Shown here piece by piece: positions 50,701-61,680 of a stretch of DNA of 64,000 nucleotides. The notes under the pieces were generated by a model, which was not told where the DNA came from, did no database searches, and saw only the letters and a list, made by a program, of their open reading frames with translations. The stretch comes from Odiellus spinosus (taxonomy: Eukaryota; Arthropoda; Arachnida; Opiliones; Phalangiidae), in contig OY987226.1 of NCBI GenBank assembly GCA_963920705.1, positions 24,881,136 to 24,945,135 of the forward strand, in the 5' to 3' direction. Made by a program: the position numbers and the translations under genes. The first letter of the stretch is position 1. The number at the start of each line of letters is the position of its first letter.

Positions 50701-53164
50701 TTGAATTTCTAAATAGTTATAAAATATATTAAAGATTCATATATTTAAATGGTAAAAATGCAATCGGCACAGAGCTGTTTGCTAAGTTGAGCTTACACTT
50801 CTTGACTTTCACTGTCTAGAGCAGTCAAAACAATACTTGCCGGTGTTGCAAGGTTTTCCGCTTATTCGGACCGTTGCCTTTACACCGTGGTTATCAATTT
50901 TAATTCGTGACCAACGTTGATTAACGCCATCAAAATTAAGAAAAAATAAGAAACTAAACCATCTAAATAACTGTTTAAGTTTTAACTTTAAAGATTTCAA
51001 TGGCAAAAGGAGACATACCTCTGTTTTCCCAGCAAAAAACCACCCCCGTATATAAGAGAGAAAATGAACTCGCCCAACCAATGTATTTTCTCTCTGATGA
51101 TTTACCACAAAAATAGAGATGCGTCTGCTTCTACCATTGAAATCCTTAGAGTTAAAACTTAAACAGCTATATAGATGTTAGTTTCGTATTTTTCCTTACT
51201 TTTGATGGCATTAATCCATGTTTCTCACGAATTAAGATTGATAATCGCGGCGTAAATGGCACTGGTCCGAATTAGCTGTAACGGATATCTTTTAAGAATA
51301 CCAATTGTGAAGGAAATTATTCAGAACCAGGAAAATTAACTTAGGCATATTTTAAAAAAACTATCCCAAATTGGAAGTAGACCGAATTAGACGTCACACC
51401 ACCCTAATTTGTTAACCAGTGTAAAAGATTTGGAGTGATGGTTTCAAGATCATGTGTAGGGTTGTACAATTTGAGATGTTTAACAAAGAATGTCCCTGAT
51501 AGTAACATCTAAGCCTAAAGAGATCTCCAGGAAAGCTTGGAACCTTTTAAAGTCTCATGTTTTAGTGCATTATTCTTGAAGAGATCATAAGACTTCTCAC
51601 AGACCTCCTAAAATGATGATATAATTTATCTTCACCTAAGTTAGGATGAATTTTTTCTTGATGTCTGGACACAATGGTGAAAGGGGTTAGGGAAAATTGA
51701 GTGTCCTATAATATTGAGATCTAAGCAGCAAGGCAGTTTTTTAGAATCTCTCTCACGGATGTTCATACTTTTCTTCTGGCAATGTATAGCTGTTAATTTT
51801 GGGGAACCAATGAAGCACCAGCAAGAAGTACCAGCAAGAATTAATTTTTGAAATCTAAGAACGTTGCAATATAGAATCAGGAAGAGGTGTCATTATTCCA
51901 TATCGCTGTATTCACTATACTACTCCCTAGGAAATTTAAGATGTCCTTTGTACATTCTCGTGCTTCATAAATTATTACCGGTCAGATATGACAAACTTCC
52001 AAAGGGGGTAACATTTGCTCATACTTTGGGGTGGAATGGTAACTATTTCAATACTGTCTCAATCAATTTATTCTCTCCAGGACGGAAATATATGTCATAA
52101 AAAATTCAAAAGTCAACAATACACAAATAATATTCTTGAAATACTAGAAATGGATTGAAAAGGGACTAGTAGTTATCTACTCACTTGTTCAAGTTGGGCC
52201 ATAGTTTGCGTAAAAAGCAGGAGGAACATTTCGTCGTAGTGTTTAAACCCAGTTGGAGCAGCCACATACACACCAGCTAGAAAAAATTATATCATTATTA
52301 AAGGATTTGTAAAGGACCCAACTGTGAGTGAAATAATCCTTTGAAATATATCATAGCATGTGGTAGGCAATGTTACCAAATAAACCCTACGTCCTTAAAA
52401 ATGACTCCCCTCTGACTGGAAAAAAAGCCATTTTTTAAAGAATAATATCCGTAAAATCTCTTTAGGACATAAGTGGTGCCTATAGCATAAATTATAATCA
52501 GCCAATCAATTAGCAAAAGAGCAGCCTCTAAAACCCAAATTGGAAATGTTTTTAATGTGGTCGGAGTTTCACCCCTAAATATGATTTTATTCCTATTGTC
52601 ACTTGAAATTATTAGGAGCTTGCCATAAAAAATAAGCTGCTCGTATCACCTATAGATAGCGGACTATCGTGTAATGCTACGAAAGAATTAAATAAAAATA
52701 CGCAGTAAAAGCGTCACCCCAAATTAAACGACTCATTTCAAAGACAAGATGAGGGCTTAATTGTTTAGTTAGGATAATTATGGCAATTTTTATGGTGGCA
52801 TAAGCTAATCAATTCATAATCATTTAAAAGCAATCTTTGTTAAATTTGAAAATTTTATGCTTAGTAAAGTTGAAGATATAGTTTAAGGGAGCATGAAGTA
52901 ACGCAATATAGCAGGCTATGAAAAGATCTAGAAATCGGGTGAATTGGGTAATTTTTATTTCTAATATTGATTGACACCCAGATAAATGAATATTTAGAAC
53001 AATAACATACTAGTGGATCTTATTTGCCACTATATGCTAAGCCTTAAAAGGTCTATGGCTTAGATATAGAGGCTTTACAATATAAAAAATTTGAAGACTT
53101 ACCAATTTCAGTTAGACACTTTAAAGCAACATTACGAAAGAGTGGAACATTGAGAAACTAAACC

Positions 53165-53195
<31 letters not shown>

Positions 53196-56100
53196 ACTAT
53201 TAATTATCCAAGCATAGACCTTCCAAATCAGTGAATGGTAATATCAGGTTTATCTCCATATTAGTTTCATTGTAATTTTTCTATTGGATATAGCAAAACC
53301 TATTAATATGACTATTTTGCAGCCCCCCCCCACCCGAACTAAGTTTAATGACTTAAATCATCAAATTCATAAAAAGATTTCCTGAGTATGAAACTTATCA
53401 TTCCATCTTCGAGTCTTTTCCCCAAGGATGAAAGGTTAACCAATTTCAGACCTTTTATATTAATAATTAGTGGGTTAGGCATGGAATACAAAAGAGTGTG
53501 TCATTAAGGAAATGCAAAGGGGGTGTTGAGTGTAGAAGGTAAATACAAATTCATCAATCAAAGATAGATGAGAAACAATGTTTTATATTTGTTTCAGTCA
53601 TGTGCAGTATTATTACTTATAATAATATAAGCATTACCATATTAAATTAACCAAAAAAAAATAACTGTTCAATTCAATATTCCTTCAAATAATCAAATTA
53701 GTAAAAACAGTAACTCAAATCCTAGACTCTGGCGCAGACAATAGACTAGTCTGGTTTCATAAGCTTCAACTAATTTTGAATTTTATCTCAAACCATGAAA
53801 AAATAGCCTTATTACATTATAGTATATTAAATGGACACTAGACTCAATGAAAGGGGACAAAAAATTAAAAGCCTTTGGTCCAGTTTTGTTGAAGTAATTT
53901 TTTTTTTTTTTTTTTCAATTTCAAAAGATAAAATTTGCAACACATTTATCCATGGTTTGGTCACTCTCACCTAAAACTCCTAAATGGATCTATCTTCCGC
54001 CCTTCAAGCGTTCAGTTAGTTATTTTAGTAAAGCGTTTACATATTAAGCCAACCAATTTATATTGAAGACTTCTCAAACGTTGCTACTCCAAGATCTCAT
54101 GAATTCTTTAGTCAATTAACGACAAATTTCATGGTTCACAGTTTCAACATTACGACAATAGGGAGTTAATCATGGAAGGCAGAATTATTGATGAATGATA
54201 TTGAAATGGAAAAATAAGATACGATATAACAATAAAGGTGCATATATCCTGGGTTAGACAAATACAAACCTATGACTACACATTCAGGGAAGAGAGGGGC
54301 TTTGTATTTTCTTGACATTCCAAAGTCTTATGAATATGCCCTTTTTTTAATGAAGAGGTTCCCAAACCTTTTTGGCCAACTGCCAAATGACAACCCGGAT
54401 GTGGCCCACGGCACACTTACCAAAAGCCAAAAATTTACAATTTAATACTTTATTTTTTAAGGCAAAAACTGTGCGCAGTTCTTATAAGCTGATTTTTGCT
54501 GATGATCGAAAAGGTACAGCCCATACCTGAATGACATAATATGACAGAAATGATAATGATTTGTGCACAAATAACTAAATTCATCCTCTATGTTTATAGC
54601 GGAACTAAAATTGGTCACGAGACAAACTGAACATAAGGTTCACCACAAGCACAAATTCCAACATTACCTTATAAATGAGAGTACTGATCAGCTTGGTTTC
54701 AAAGATGTATCCCAGCGGAATCCAGTTTAAAAACCTGAGCAGGGTTTCCAAGGTCGTATTAACCAGTAAAGCGTTTTGCGAATTTTCCTGCAAAGAGAAA
54801 AACAGTTACCTTTAGACCGACAATAATTTGGGCTTAAAATATCAGTCACATAAGAGAACATTGGCTGACAGTCATCCCTCATCCATACACAATTAATGGT
54901 CAAATAACCAACCACTTAATCTTTGAAAAACAAATGCAATCTGTTAGGATAACAACATAAAATACAGACCCTTTGGAGGTCTACGTAACTTACCATGATA
55001 AACTGACACAACTGAAATATTTGAGAGAACTCGTTACACATTGTGTCTTTAAGCTGCAACGCTTTGTTTTGAGTCATCTGGCCACTGGAGAAATCAAACA
55101 CTTCCTCGCTCAGCAATTTCAATATGTTCATGTTGTTCTGACAGAGGGACTCGTTAGTTTTGCTAGCTCCGACAATGTCGCTGATGAAAGTGGGCCAGTT
55201 CTTGGGCCATTCACGTTTTAGAATCTGAAAATAAAAATCCATTGGCGTAACAGGGAGCCCAGCCATAAAATTAAATTTCTTATAGGAAATATTTTTCTAA
55301 AATATAGGATTATACAGGACACAAAATTAGGTTAGGACAAATTATCTCAAATAAAGGATTTTGCAAGGAAAATTTCAACAAAAATATCTTTTAGAAAATG
55401 CTATTTTATTTTCTACCCTTACCAAAAAAGTTCGTCTTAAGCTGTCTTGGAGAAGTCTTTCGGGGGGTCTTATGTAGTCTTAAGAGGTTTTGGGGAAGTC
55501 TTTCATTATGCTAAGAAGTCTTGTGGAAGTCTTACAGACATCCCAAAGTCTTTTATGGTGTTCTTGAGGACCTCTTCAGATCAAACTAACTTTTTTTGGT
55601 AACCCTTACGGAAAAAAGTTAGTCTGATCTGAAGAGGTCTTCAAGAACACTACAAAGGTCTTGGGGAAGTCTTTAAGACTTCCCCAAGACTTATTGTTGT
55701 AATGGAAGACTTCCCCAAGACCTCTTTAGACTAAATAAGACACCTGAAAGACTTCCCCAAGACCTCTTAAGACTAACTTTTTTTGGTAAGGGAAGGGCAG
55801 TTATGCTGGAACTACTTGCTCACAAACGCGATAGTCACCAGGCTCAGTTAAATTTTAGACATTGAAGTAGCATGAAACCGTTGAGTTTGTTTTCACCTGT
55901 CCCACCCTGTTAGGTTGTTCCAGCTCAAATTGTGAAAACCAATACACAAATCTTAGCTAACTATTCAAGTTTTTGACGGCACAGCGATATTTTTTTATTT
56001 AAAAATGTCTTTTAACTCAAACTATAGGAATTTATTGGATATTTCAAGGAAATACAGGGTAATATAATACATCATAAATTAAATTTATTTGTCATGTTGA

Positions 56101-59100
56101 ATATAATATTATTTATTAATTAAAAGACGGATACTTCATTGTGGGTATTAGAACTTTCATTTGTCAGGAGCTTTCGGACCGAAGTTTTTTACTGAGAGAT
56201 ACAAGAGGATGTTACAAACTTAGCAAGATGCTGACAAAATACCTTCCTTTCAAAACTCGCGAAAAGGGCGAGCCACAGGTTTATTTGACTTTTTCTATTA
56301 TCACGATATAATTGCACCATCCCTTCATTCCAATAGCTTCATTTTAAAGGTTGAGTCTACCTACATAAACACTTTCTTTAAAGCTGTCCTTATACCAATC
56401 GGGTTCATGGCGGAATCCCAGTTAATTTTGAGTGTTTTTACATTTATTAAATGGTTGGCTAAACCATTATGTCAAACTTTTAATTTTACTTTGTGTTCTT
56501 CACGTCTCTTCTTAGGGGTTGTTTTGTTTGCCCGATGCAAGATTTCTTGTAATCAAAATCTATAGCGTATACTACACCAGTTCTATCTAGCTCACGACAA
56601 ATAAAAGTTCTAATAACTGCCATGAACTATCGGTCTCTTAATTTAATAAATAATAATGTAGGGCACACGTTTGATTTTATAGGAATTATAGAACCACTGG
56701 GTTCCCTGTCGTAAGTATAATTTATCCAGATGCAAATTTAATTTGGAACATCTTGGTAGAAAGTATGAGGGTATAGTAAAATCATGTCTGCTTATTTATT
56801 GGCTTTAACTCACAAGTATAACAACTCACTCTTTAACCTAAATTATTTATTTTTTAAAACGTCACCTGAGCGAGAGCAGAAATAATTTGACTCAAAGCTA
56901 AGCAGAATTGAAATTAGTATTTGAATGTGTGAATTTTGAGGGTTAAGTGAATATATTTGTATGTCAAAAATAATAAAGACGTGAATTAAACATCTGGTAT
57001 TCAAAGTCTTACCCCCTGATAAAATCCTTGGAATTCCATTCTTACTAGATACATAATGTAAACTAAAATTATTTAATTCTTCTCTAATAAAGTGAAATTG
57101 TATTTCAATATTTTTCGATCTATTATTCTCGACTGTGTTGCATGAAAAATTAATTGCTGATTGTTCAGTCCCTGTAGAATTGGTTTAAGCCACATGAGTT
57201 CTGTAATGCAAAGGGCGACATACTCTATACCATTACTTTGACTAGTATTTTCTTCGATTTGAACATCAGGAACGTTTTATTCAATTCGCACTAGGGAATA
57301 TTTTCTTCTTATGCTGCATCCGGAGATTGGATTACTGGTTCATCTTGCCACTGAAAAATAGATCATCTAGAAATGAATTTTCTTCATCCAAATTCACTGC
57401 TGTTAAATATTGAATTCAGAGTTTTTTTTTCTTTGAATGTAACGTTTTTGTTTCAATGACATCCTGTTTACTAGGTAACCAAATTCTATAAGTCAATTAG
57501 AATACCAATATCCGCACGCAAAGATAATTTACTTCATTGATGTTGTTTAGGGAGATTGACAAACGCTATTCACCCGATATTTCACACCAGGTTTACGTCT
57601 CAGCCGTACTGTTCCTCCAATTTGCGAATGTTGATTCTATTCTTCAAATATGTTGGTTTTTACGAGTTCTGCCCAAAGATAATTTCGCAACTTGGCATTT
57701 ATGAAGGTTTTAACCATATACAAGAGAGTTCCATTAATTCCCTCCACTGTTCCGTTCATCTGAGGAAATTAGACATTACTCCTCTCATATTTAATGCCGA
57801 GTTTCTAGCAATTTGACTGCAGGATTTTAATCTTCCCTTATGGAAAAAAGTTAGGCTTAAGAGGTCTTGGGGAAGTCTTGGAGAAGTAGTAAAGACTTGC
57901 CCAAGACTTTTATAGTGTTCCTGAGGACCTCTTCAAATGAGACTAAATATTTTCTGTAAGGGTTGTTTCTTTTGAAGCTCTACTTGATTGTTGTCTTCGA
58001 TAATTGTTTGTCTTCTGTTGACCTTGATAATTGGTTGGTGATTGTTCGCTTATTGATTATTATTATATGTGAATTGTTGTCGTTGATGACAGCCAATCAA
58101 ATGAATTAGATTGCAGTTCACTGTGTCTTGACTGAGATACTGTCTGAGCAGACAAAGTATTTGATTTCTGAGCAGCTTCGATGATTTTTCTTCTATATTC
58201 AGCTATCAAAGAATTCTTAATATACGTGGACGTAAAATTTGAGTCTGGCAATAAATATAAACGTTCCCCTAACATCTGATATGAAGTAGGTATGCTCCAA
58301 TTCAAACTCTTGAACTTGGCATAAATGCTTTATTCAACACTGCCCATGTAGCTGCCAGTCCTGCCACTGTTTCTTCATCAACAATAATATCTCCGACATA
58401 TTAATGCTATTATAGCATAGGCTCTTGATTCTCTTGCTTTAAATGGTTCAGGATTCTTCTCGGGTAAAGTCTCAATCCCATGCAGCTACTATGTCCCATA
58501 AACGATATGCTTTTAAAATGTTCCAATTCATACTTCCAAGACCGAAAATTATGACTATCCAATTTAATAGATTGTTCAATGGAATATTTACAAAAAAATT
58601 TGAGTTTCTGCCATAGTTGAAAACTCTCTCTATATCCTGACTTAAGTTATTTCAAATTACTCTTCTCTGTATCTTCACTTTAAAATAATTCAAAATTGTT
58701 CTCAAAAAATTCCATAATACAAAATCTTTATAATTATTTAAATTATAATTATTTCAAGCGTCACTTTTCTTCACTGAAGTTTTCACTTCCTTATCACAAG
58801 GCGGAAATGTTCAAACTCGTTTGAACTTGCATTTCATTTGTATCCACTGTTGCCTGTATTGTGCCAGTTATAGCCACTGCGACACTTCAAAATCAAGGAC
58901 TTTTGTGATGCCACGTATAATCTTGGAACCCAAATGGAAGTTTCAGAATGCATCAAGCAAGATTCAACACGACCAAAGCTCAACGCTCAATAATGCTAGC
59001 TACTGTTACTCGACTATGTCAAAGAGTGTCCAGTCCTAGAGAAAGAAAGAGACTGGACAGCAGTGTAACGTATATAGGAATATCTCAAGGGATCATTGGA

Positions 59101-60188
59101 CCTCTTGCTTCTTATTTAATCAATTTGAATTAATTGGCAATGTTACCGCAGATTGGCCTGAAAATCACACGGACTGCAAATCAACCAGAAGATATATCTT
59201 TCAATATATACTAAGTAAACTAAGTAGCATTGCGCTCCTCTAGACAAGTAGAATGAATTGCTGCAGCTTATGCCACCCAAGAAACATGGTTGGAGAAATA
59301 TACCTATGGCAGCCAAATCAACAATACTCTTTGAAGATAAACGAGGTTGTATCGAACTAAGAACTAATCCAAGAACAAAACAAATATAACTACGTAACAT
59401 TCAAGAAAAGTGTACTGTCCTACAAAATGTATGATTGCTGATATTCATACAAAATCATTAGGTTCATTACCGATGACAAAACAACACTCTAACACAATCA
59501 ACAAGGGGTGTTTTAGTAGTCTGAGTTAAGCAACAGCAACCTTTGTTTAGCAAACATTAACTGACAAATTTTGGTTGTTTACGAGATAATGTGTAAAATA
59601 TCTATTTTATATGAACTATGCTATTTATTTCAATAGTTCACAATAAATTGTAATCGCAATGAATACATTTCTTTAGTTATAATAACTATACATATTTGAT
59701 GCCCAAAAAGTTTCCATGAACTCGGCCACTTACTTCTTGTATGCCTGTGGTAAAGGTAATTTACCAAAATGGTAATTATAACTTAAAACTTTTTCGTTTA
59801 AAGTGAACAAATGCCATAAAGTCAAAGTTAAACATTTTAAATCGTCTACAAGTCTACCTTTCAATGGTTATTCGTGTTGGTCATGATAAGATCATGTTAG
59901 TCACGCGTATCATGAAAAACCAGAACGCGTTCGAAGGGTTTGAAAAAGGAACTCAATAACATTCATTTTGTGAATTACGGTGAGAAGGTAAATTATTATG
60001 TTTTTATAAATTTCTCAAATTAAGGTAATTTTAGAGCTGTTTACAACGCCCACAATCAAAATGTATATAAAACTTATTTACTTGAACAAGGATCATGTTT
60101 AACTTGTTGAGATACACCTTTTCTCTCTCTGATATTTCTTGATCAGATGAAGTTTTAATGATCAAGCCAACAATATACTTCTTAATAC
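35766..60188 (-). CDS. XPO1: Exportin-1 (CRM1), 19 coding exons, 5' end outside window
   Basis: RanGTP-dependent nuclear export receptor for leucine-rich NES cargo; shuttles through nuclear pores. Coding exons in gene order (minus strand): 60188-60082, 55224-54994, 54787-54668, 53157-53103, 52276-52185, 49175-49017, 48387-48199, 47546-47408, 47344-47006, 46933-46854, 44473-44255, 43222-43118, 40980-40795, 40706-40581, 40124-39977, 39919-39692, 38809-38638, 38568-38472, 35912-35766. All have GT/AG borders and matching phases, about 979 codons. The first visible residues [16 protein letters not shown] match about residue 101 of human CRM1 (1071 aa), so the start exon(s) lie beyond 64000. Recognisable blocks: [99 protein letters not shown], and end EIPEEMQD. 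The Cys of IICDLQ is the residue leptomycin B modifies in other CRM1s. Least conserved part is exon 52276-52185 ([17 protein letters not shown]). Confidence 0.96.
35995..36426. mobile_element. hAT MITE, 432 bp, perfect 8-bp target duplication
   Basis: Ends CAAGGGTGCCCAACACGCGG and GGTTGGTCACCCCTG; CTTTAGAC flanks both sides (35987-35994, 36427-36434). The GCGGCCCGC words near the ends recall hAT-Charlie-like elements. Lies in the last XPO1 intron, 83 bp from the final exon. Confidence 0.9.
36795..36915. mobile_element. CCCTTACC MITE, copy 2 (XPO1 intron)
   Basis: Ends CCCTTACTGAAAAAAGTTAG and ACTTTTTTTGGTAAGG; shortest copy, with the same GATCTGAAGAGGTCCTCAAG block. Confidence 0.8.
37735..37985 (-). 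repeat. Dispersed repeat, inverse of 63060-63300
   Basis: The stretch CTTCTCATTTGAAGG, GTTTGCTTGGTTCACTCTTC and GGGTCAGGCCCATTAA occur inverted around 63065-63175. Unknown family; both copies lie in XPO1 introns. Confidence 0.65.
39016..39265. mobile_element. hAT MITE, 250 bp
   Basis: Ends CAGGGGTCATCAGACC and ATTTGACAACCCCTG with inner pair GATCGACTTT; flanks AGTTAAAA / TGTTACAA match 6 of 8, so it is older than the other hAT copies. In XPO1 intron. Confidence 0.8.
39920..39976 (-). other. 57-bp stop-free mini-intron of exportin-1
   Basis: Between the XPO1 exons 40124-39977 and 39919-39692. On the minus strand it starts GTAAGATT and ends TTTTCTCGTAG. Removing it restores the family sequence around [15 protein letters not shown]; leaving it in adds exactly 19 codons without a stop. 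The conserved protein alignment argues that it is spliced. It is near the lower size limit of animal introns. Confidence 0.85.
41085..42018. mobile_element. Long foldback element of the AATCGAGTCA family, copy 3, in XPO1 intron
   Basis: Contains ACATGCAACCTGCCTCGATTCAGGCCTT and, inverted, AAGGCCTGAATCGAGTCAAG...TTGCATGT, the same inner pair as copy 2. Outer ends ATAGTAT... / ...ATACTAT are weaker. A likely solo LTR (41308-41600) is inserted in its left half. Confidence 0.6.
41308..41600. mobile_element. Probable solo LTR
   Basis: 293 bp with inverted ends TGTAAC ... GTTACA, GC-richer than its surroundings, with a TATA-like GTATAAG and an LTR-like GC-rich stretch after it. The flanking bases match poorly (TAAGG / TACGC), so the target duplication is worn or absent. 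Family not named; Gypsy-like style. Fossil, old. Confidence 0.5.
42171..42566. repeat. Two-copy tandem duplication, 198-bp unit, in XPO1 intron
   Basis: 42171-42368 and 42369-42566 are nearly identical (TGGCCTTGTCTGA.GAGGGTA ... GATCACGTTTTTGGTGTTTA). Only a few single differences are seen, so the duplication is recent. Confidence 0.9.
45028..45246. mobile_element. TTAA-flanked foldback element, copy 3 (short), in XPO1 intron
   Basis: 219 bp, ends AGGGAGAAT / ATTCTCCAT, TTAA at 45024-45027 and 45247-45250. Halves pair imperfectly (CCTAATCCACCAGT / inverse of ACTGATGGATTAGG). Confidence 0.65.
45900..46089. mobile_element. CCCTTACC MITE, copy 3 (XPO1 intron)
   Basis: 190 bp, ends CCCTTACCGAAAAAAGTTAG and TTTTTGGTAAGGG. 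The right half repeats the block ACTTCCCCAAGACCTCTTAA twice. Confidence 0.8.
48578..48724. mobile_element. CCCTTACC MITE, copy 4 (XPO1 intron)
   Basis: Ends CCCTTACCGAAAAATGTTAG and TTTTTTTGGTAATGG, same interior as the other copies. Confidence 0.75.
50560..51410. mobile_element. 850-bp foldback element in XPO1 intron
   Basis: Near-complete palindrome centred near 51070: ATCAATTTTAATTCGTGACC at 50894 pairs with the inverse of 51230-51245; TGTTTAAGTTTTAACTTTAA at 50969 pairs with TTAGAGTTAAAACTTAAACA at 51149. Ends GGGGGTGGGGGCAATTCGGA / CCGAATTAGACGTCACACCACCC. TTTG on both sides hints at a short target duplication. Confidence 0.75.
54345..54440. mobile_element. hAT MITE end fragment
   Basis: GAGGTTCCCAAACCTTTTTG followed by GTGGCCCACGGCACACTT is typical of one hAT terminus; the other end was not found. 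Confidence 0.45.
55416..55602. mobile_element. CCCTTACC MITE, copy 5 (XPO1 intron)
   Basis: Starts CCCTTACCAAAAAAG and ends CTTTTTTTGGTAA directly against copy 6. Its interior runs in the opposite sense to copy 6 (TGAGGACCTCTTCAGATC near the right end). Confidence 0.75.
55603..55792. mobile_element. CCCTTACC MITE, copy 6 (XPO1 intron)
   Basis: Ends CCCTTACGGAAAAAAGTTAG and TTTTGGTAAGGG; closely resembles copy 3 in length and layout. Confidence 0.8.
56115..56630 (-). pseudogene. Penelope-like element relic (GIY-YIG end), copy 2
   Basis: Minus-strand pieces [20 protein letters not shown] and GQTKQPLRR match copy 1 and the GIY-YIG domain; the downstream part, ending ATGAAGTATCCGTCTTTTAA, is shared with 20477-20975. 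Truncated and out of frame. In XPO1 intron. Confidence 0.75.
57000..58650 (-). mobile_element. Ty1/Copia relic, minus strand, broken
   Basis: Minus-strand order: gag-like sequence (about 58640-58060), integrase region (about 57800-57540, [18 protein letters not shown]), an acidic linker, and an RNase H end (about 57250-57000, [13 protein letters not shown]). Most of the reverse transcriptase is missing. A CCCTTACC MITE is inserted in it. Fossil with many breaks, old; no LTRs recognised. Confidence 0.75.
57835..57962. mobile_element. CCCTTACC MITE, copy 7, inside the Copia relic
   Basis: Ends CCCTTATGGAAAAAAGTTAG and TTTTCTGTAAGGG. It lies between gag-like and integrase-like parts of the minus-strand Copia relic. 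Confidence 0.7.
59065..59510 (+). mobile_element. Ty1/Copia relic, plus strand, broken
   Basis: Short C-terminal part only: the end of RT ([11 protein letters not shown]), RNase H words (GCIEL, NPRT) and the final [10 protein letters not shown] motif. Opposite orientation to the neighbouring relic. Fossil with several breaks, old. Confidence 0.65.
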
Positions 60189-60639
60189 CTGAAAAATATT
60201 AAATGAAGAGTTAAATAATTAGCCTGCTGAAGACATGCTACCCATCATTAAATTCTTAAAAATATTTTGATCAAATATAAATGTTTATAAACACACTTTG
60301 TTGTTAGTCTCCTAACAAAGTTCTGTGGGAAACCTCAGTGGAGTTTCACCATTTTTTACACATCTGAACTATTTCGTATACTCTCTATTTTCAGAGTTAT
60401 TAGGAGACCGAGGTAAGTGAGGGTCAGGCAACTTTAACATATATATAATATATATTAAATATTGAAGAATAATGAATTAGGAATTCCTAAACTAGAGAAG
60501 CAACTTGGATAAAAGTCATACTATAGCACAGAGTTCGAATACAACTTTAGATTTATTCTAGGTTTAACTGCTAACTTTTAACCACGGGTCATTTGGGAAA
60601 AAAAAATTTGGGGGTCAGATTTGGGGGTCTATAGAACCC

Positions 60640-60960
60640 CTCCAAGGAACAACTCAGATTTTTTACTTTACAACATATTTAATTAGGTGCTTAAATAAGC
60701 TTTCTTGTCATATAAAATTTCATCCTGCTATTTTGTTCCTAAGATATATTCGCATTTTTCGATTTTTAGGAGAAATGATTCATTGGGGAAAAAACCTAAT
60801 CAAACATTTTTATTATAAAAGGGCAAATCTGAGGAACAACTTCGATTATTCACTTTACCGCATATTTGAATAGGTGCTTAAATAAGCTTTCTTTTGGTAT
60901 ATAAAACGACACTGCTATTTACTTCTAAGACACTAATTTCGATTTTTGCAAAATATGAAG
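60640..60960. repeat. Diverged two-copy tandem repeat
   Basis: GAGGAACAACT.., ATTAGGTGCTTAAATAAGCT and CTAAGA.A... recur with a spacing of about 185 bp (60650-60775 and 60832-60955). Lies in the 5'-most visible XPO1 intron. Confidence 0.65.
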
Positions 60961-61329
60961 CATTTTTATTCCAAAAGGCAAAAATTTACTCTAATGACAA
61001 TGTTTTTCTTAAATGTGTTTCAGGGTTATCTAAATAAATTTTATATTATTTTGAGCCTCGATCTAGTACCATATTGTTGCATAGATTAACTCATTGCAGG
61101 TAAAATTTATGGTACGAAACATTCGTCTTCTCTCAATGGCCATGATACTTCGCAGTTAATTTTATCACATTTCATAAATCTTAGTAGATAGAATGCCATG
61201 TTCTTCTTTTATGGCTTGTTGTAGCAGTGCTACATACCATTCTTTGTCATATATCGTCGCTACATTGTCACCTGTAGGGATATCTCCAAAATCAAATTTC
61301 TGAGAATTGTTATCTACTTTATCTGATTG

Positions 61330-61680
61330 GTTAACTATCGGAAAAGTTGATCAGCAGAAAGACGGTACATAAGGACTAAACTAATATAGGAAAACTTATG
61401 ATGGCTTCCAGTTCCAACCACAGTTGAAGCTATTTAAATATTTATTTTAATAACAGGTTTTGGCACCGTGATATATTTAATTACATTGAAGTGAAGCGAT
61501 AAGCAGCCCATTGGTAGAAATGGGGTACAGATGTTATTTAAACACAAAGATTAACTGGCAGAAAGATTCATTAACTTGAACTGTGGTTGGAACTCTAAGC
61601 CATCATAAGTTCATACCTACATCAGTCTCCCAACTTCTTATGTATCATCTTCCAGCTGATCAAATTACAGTACAGTCATT
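61330..61680. mobile_element. Palindromic element, about 350 bp
   Basis: ACTTATGATGGCTTCCAGTT and CCAACCACAGTTGAAG near 61395 pair with AACTGTGGTTGGAACTCTAA and CCATCATAAGTTCA near 61580; GTTGATCAGC pairs with GCTGATCAA. Its right arm runs into the larger inverted repeat below. Confidence 0.65.
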
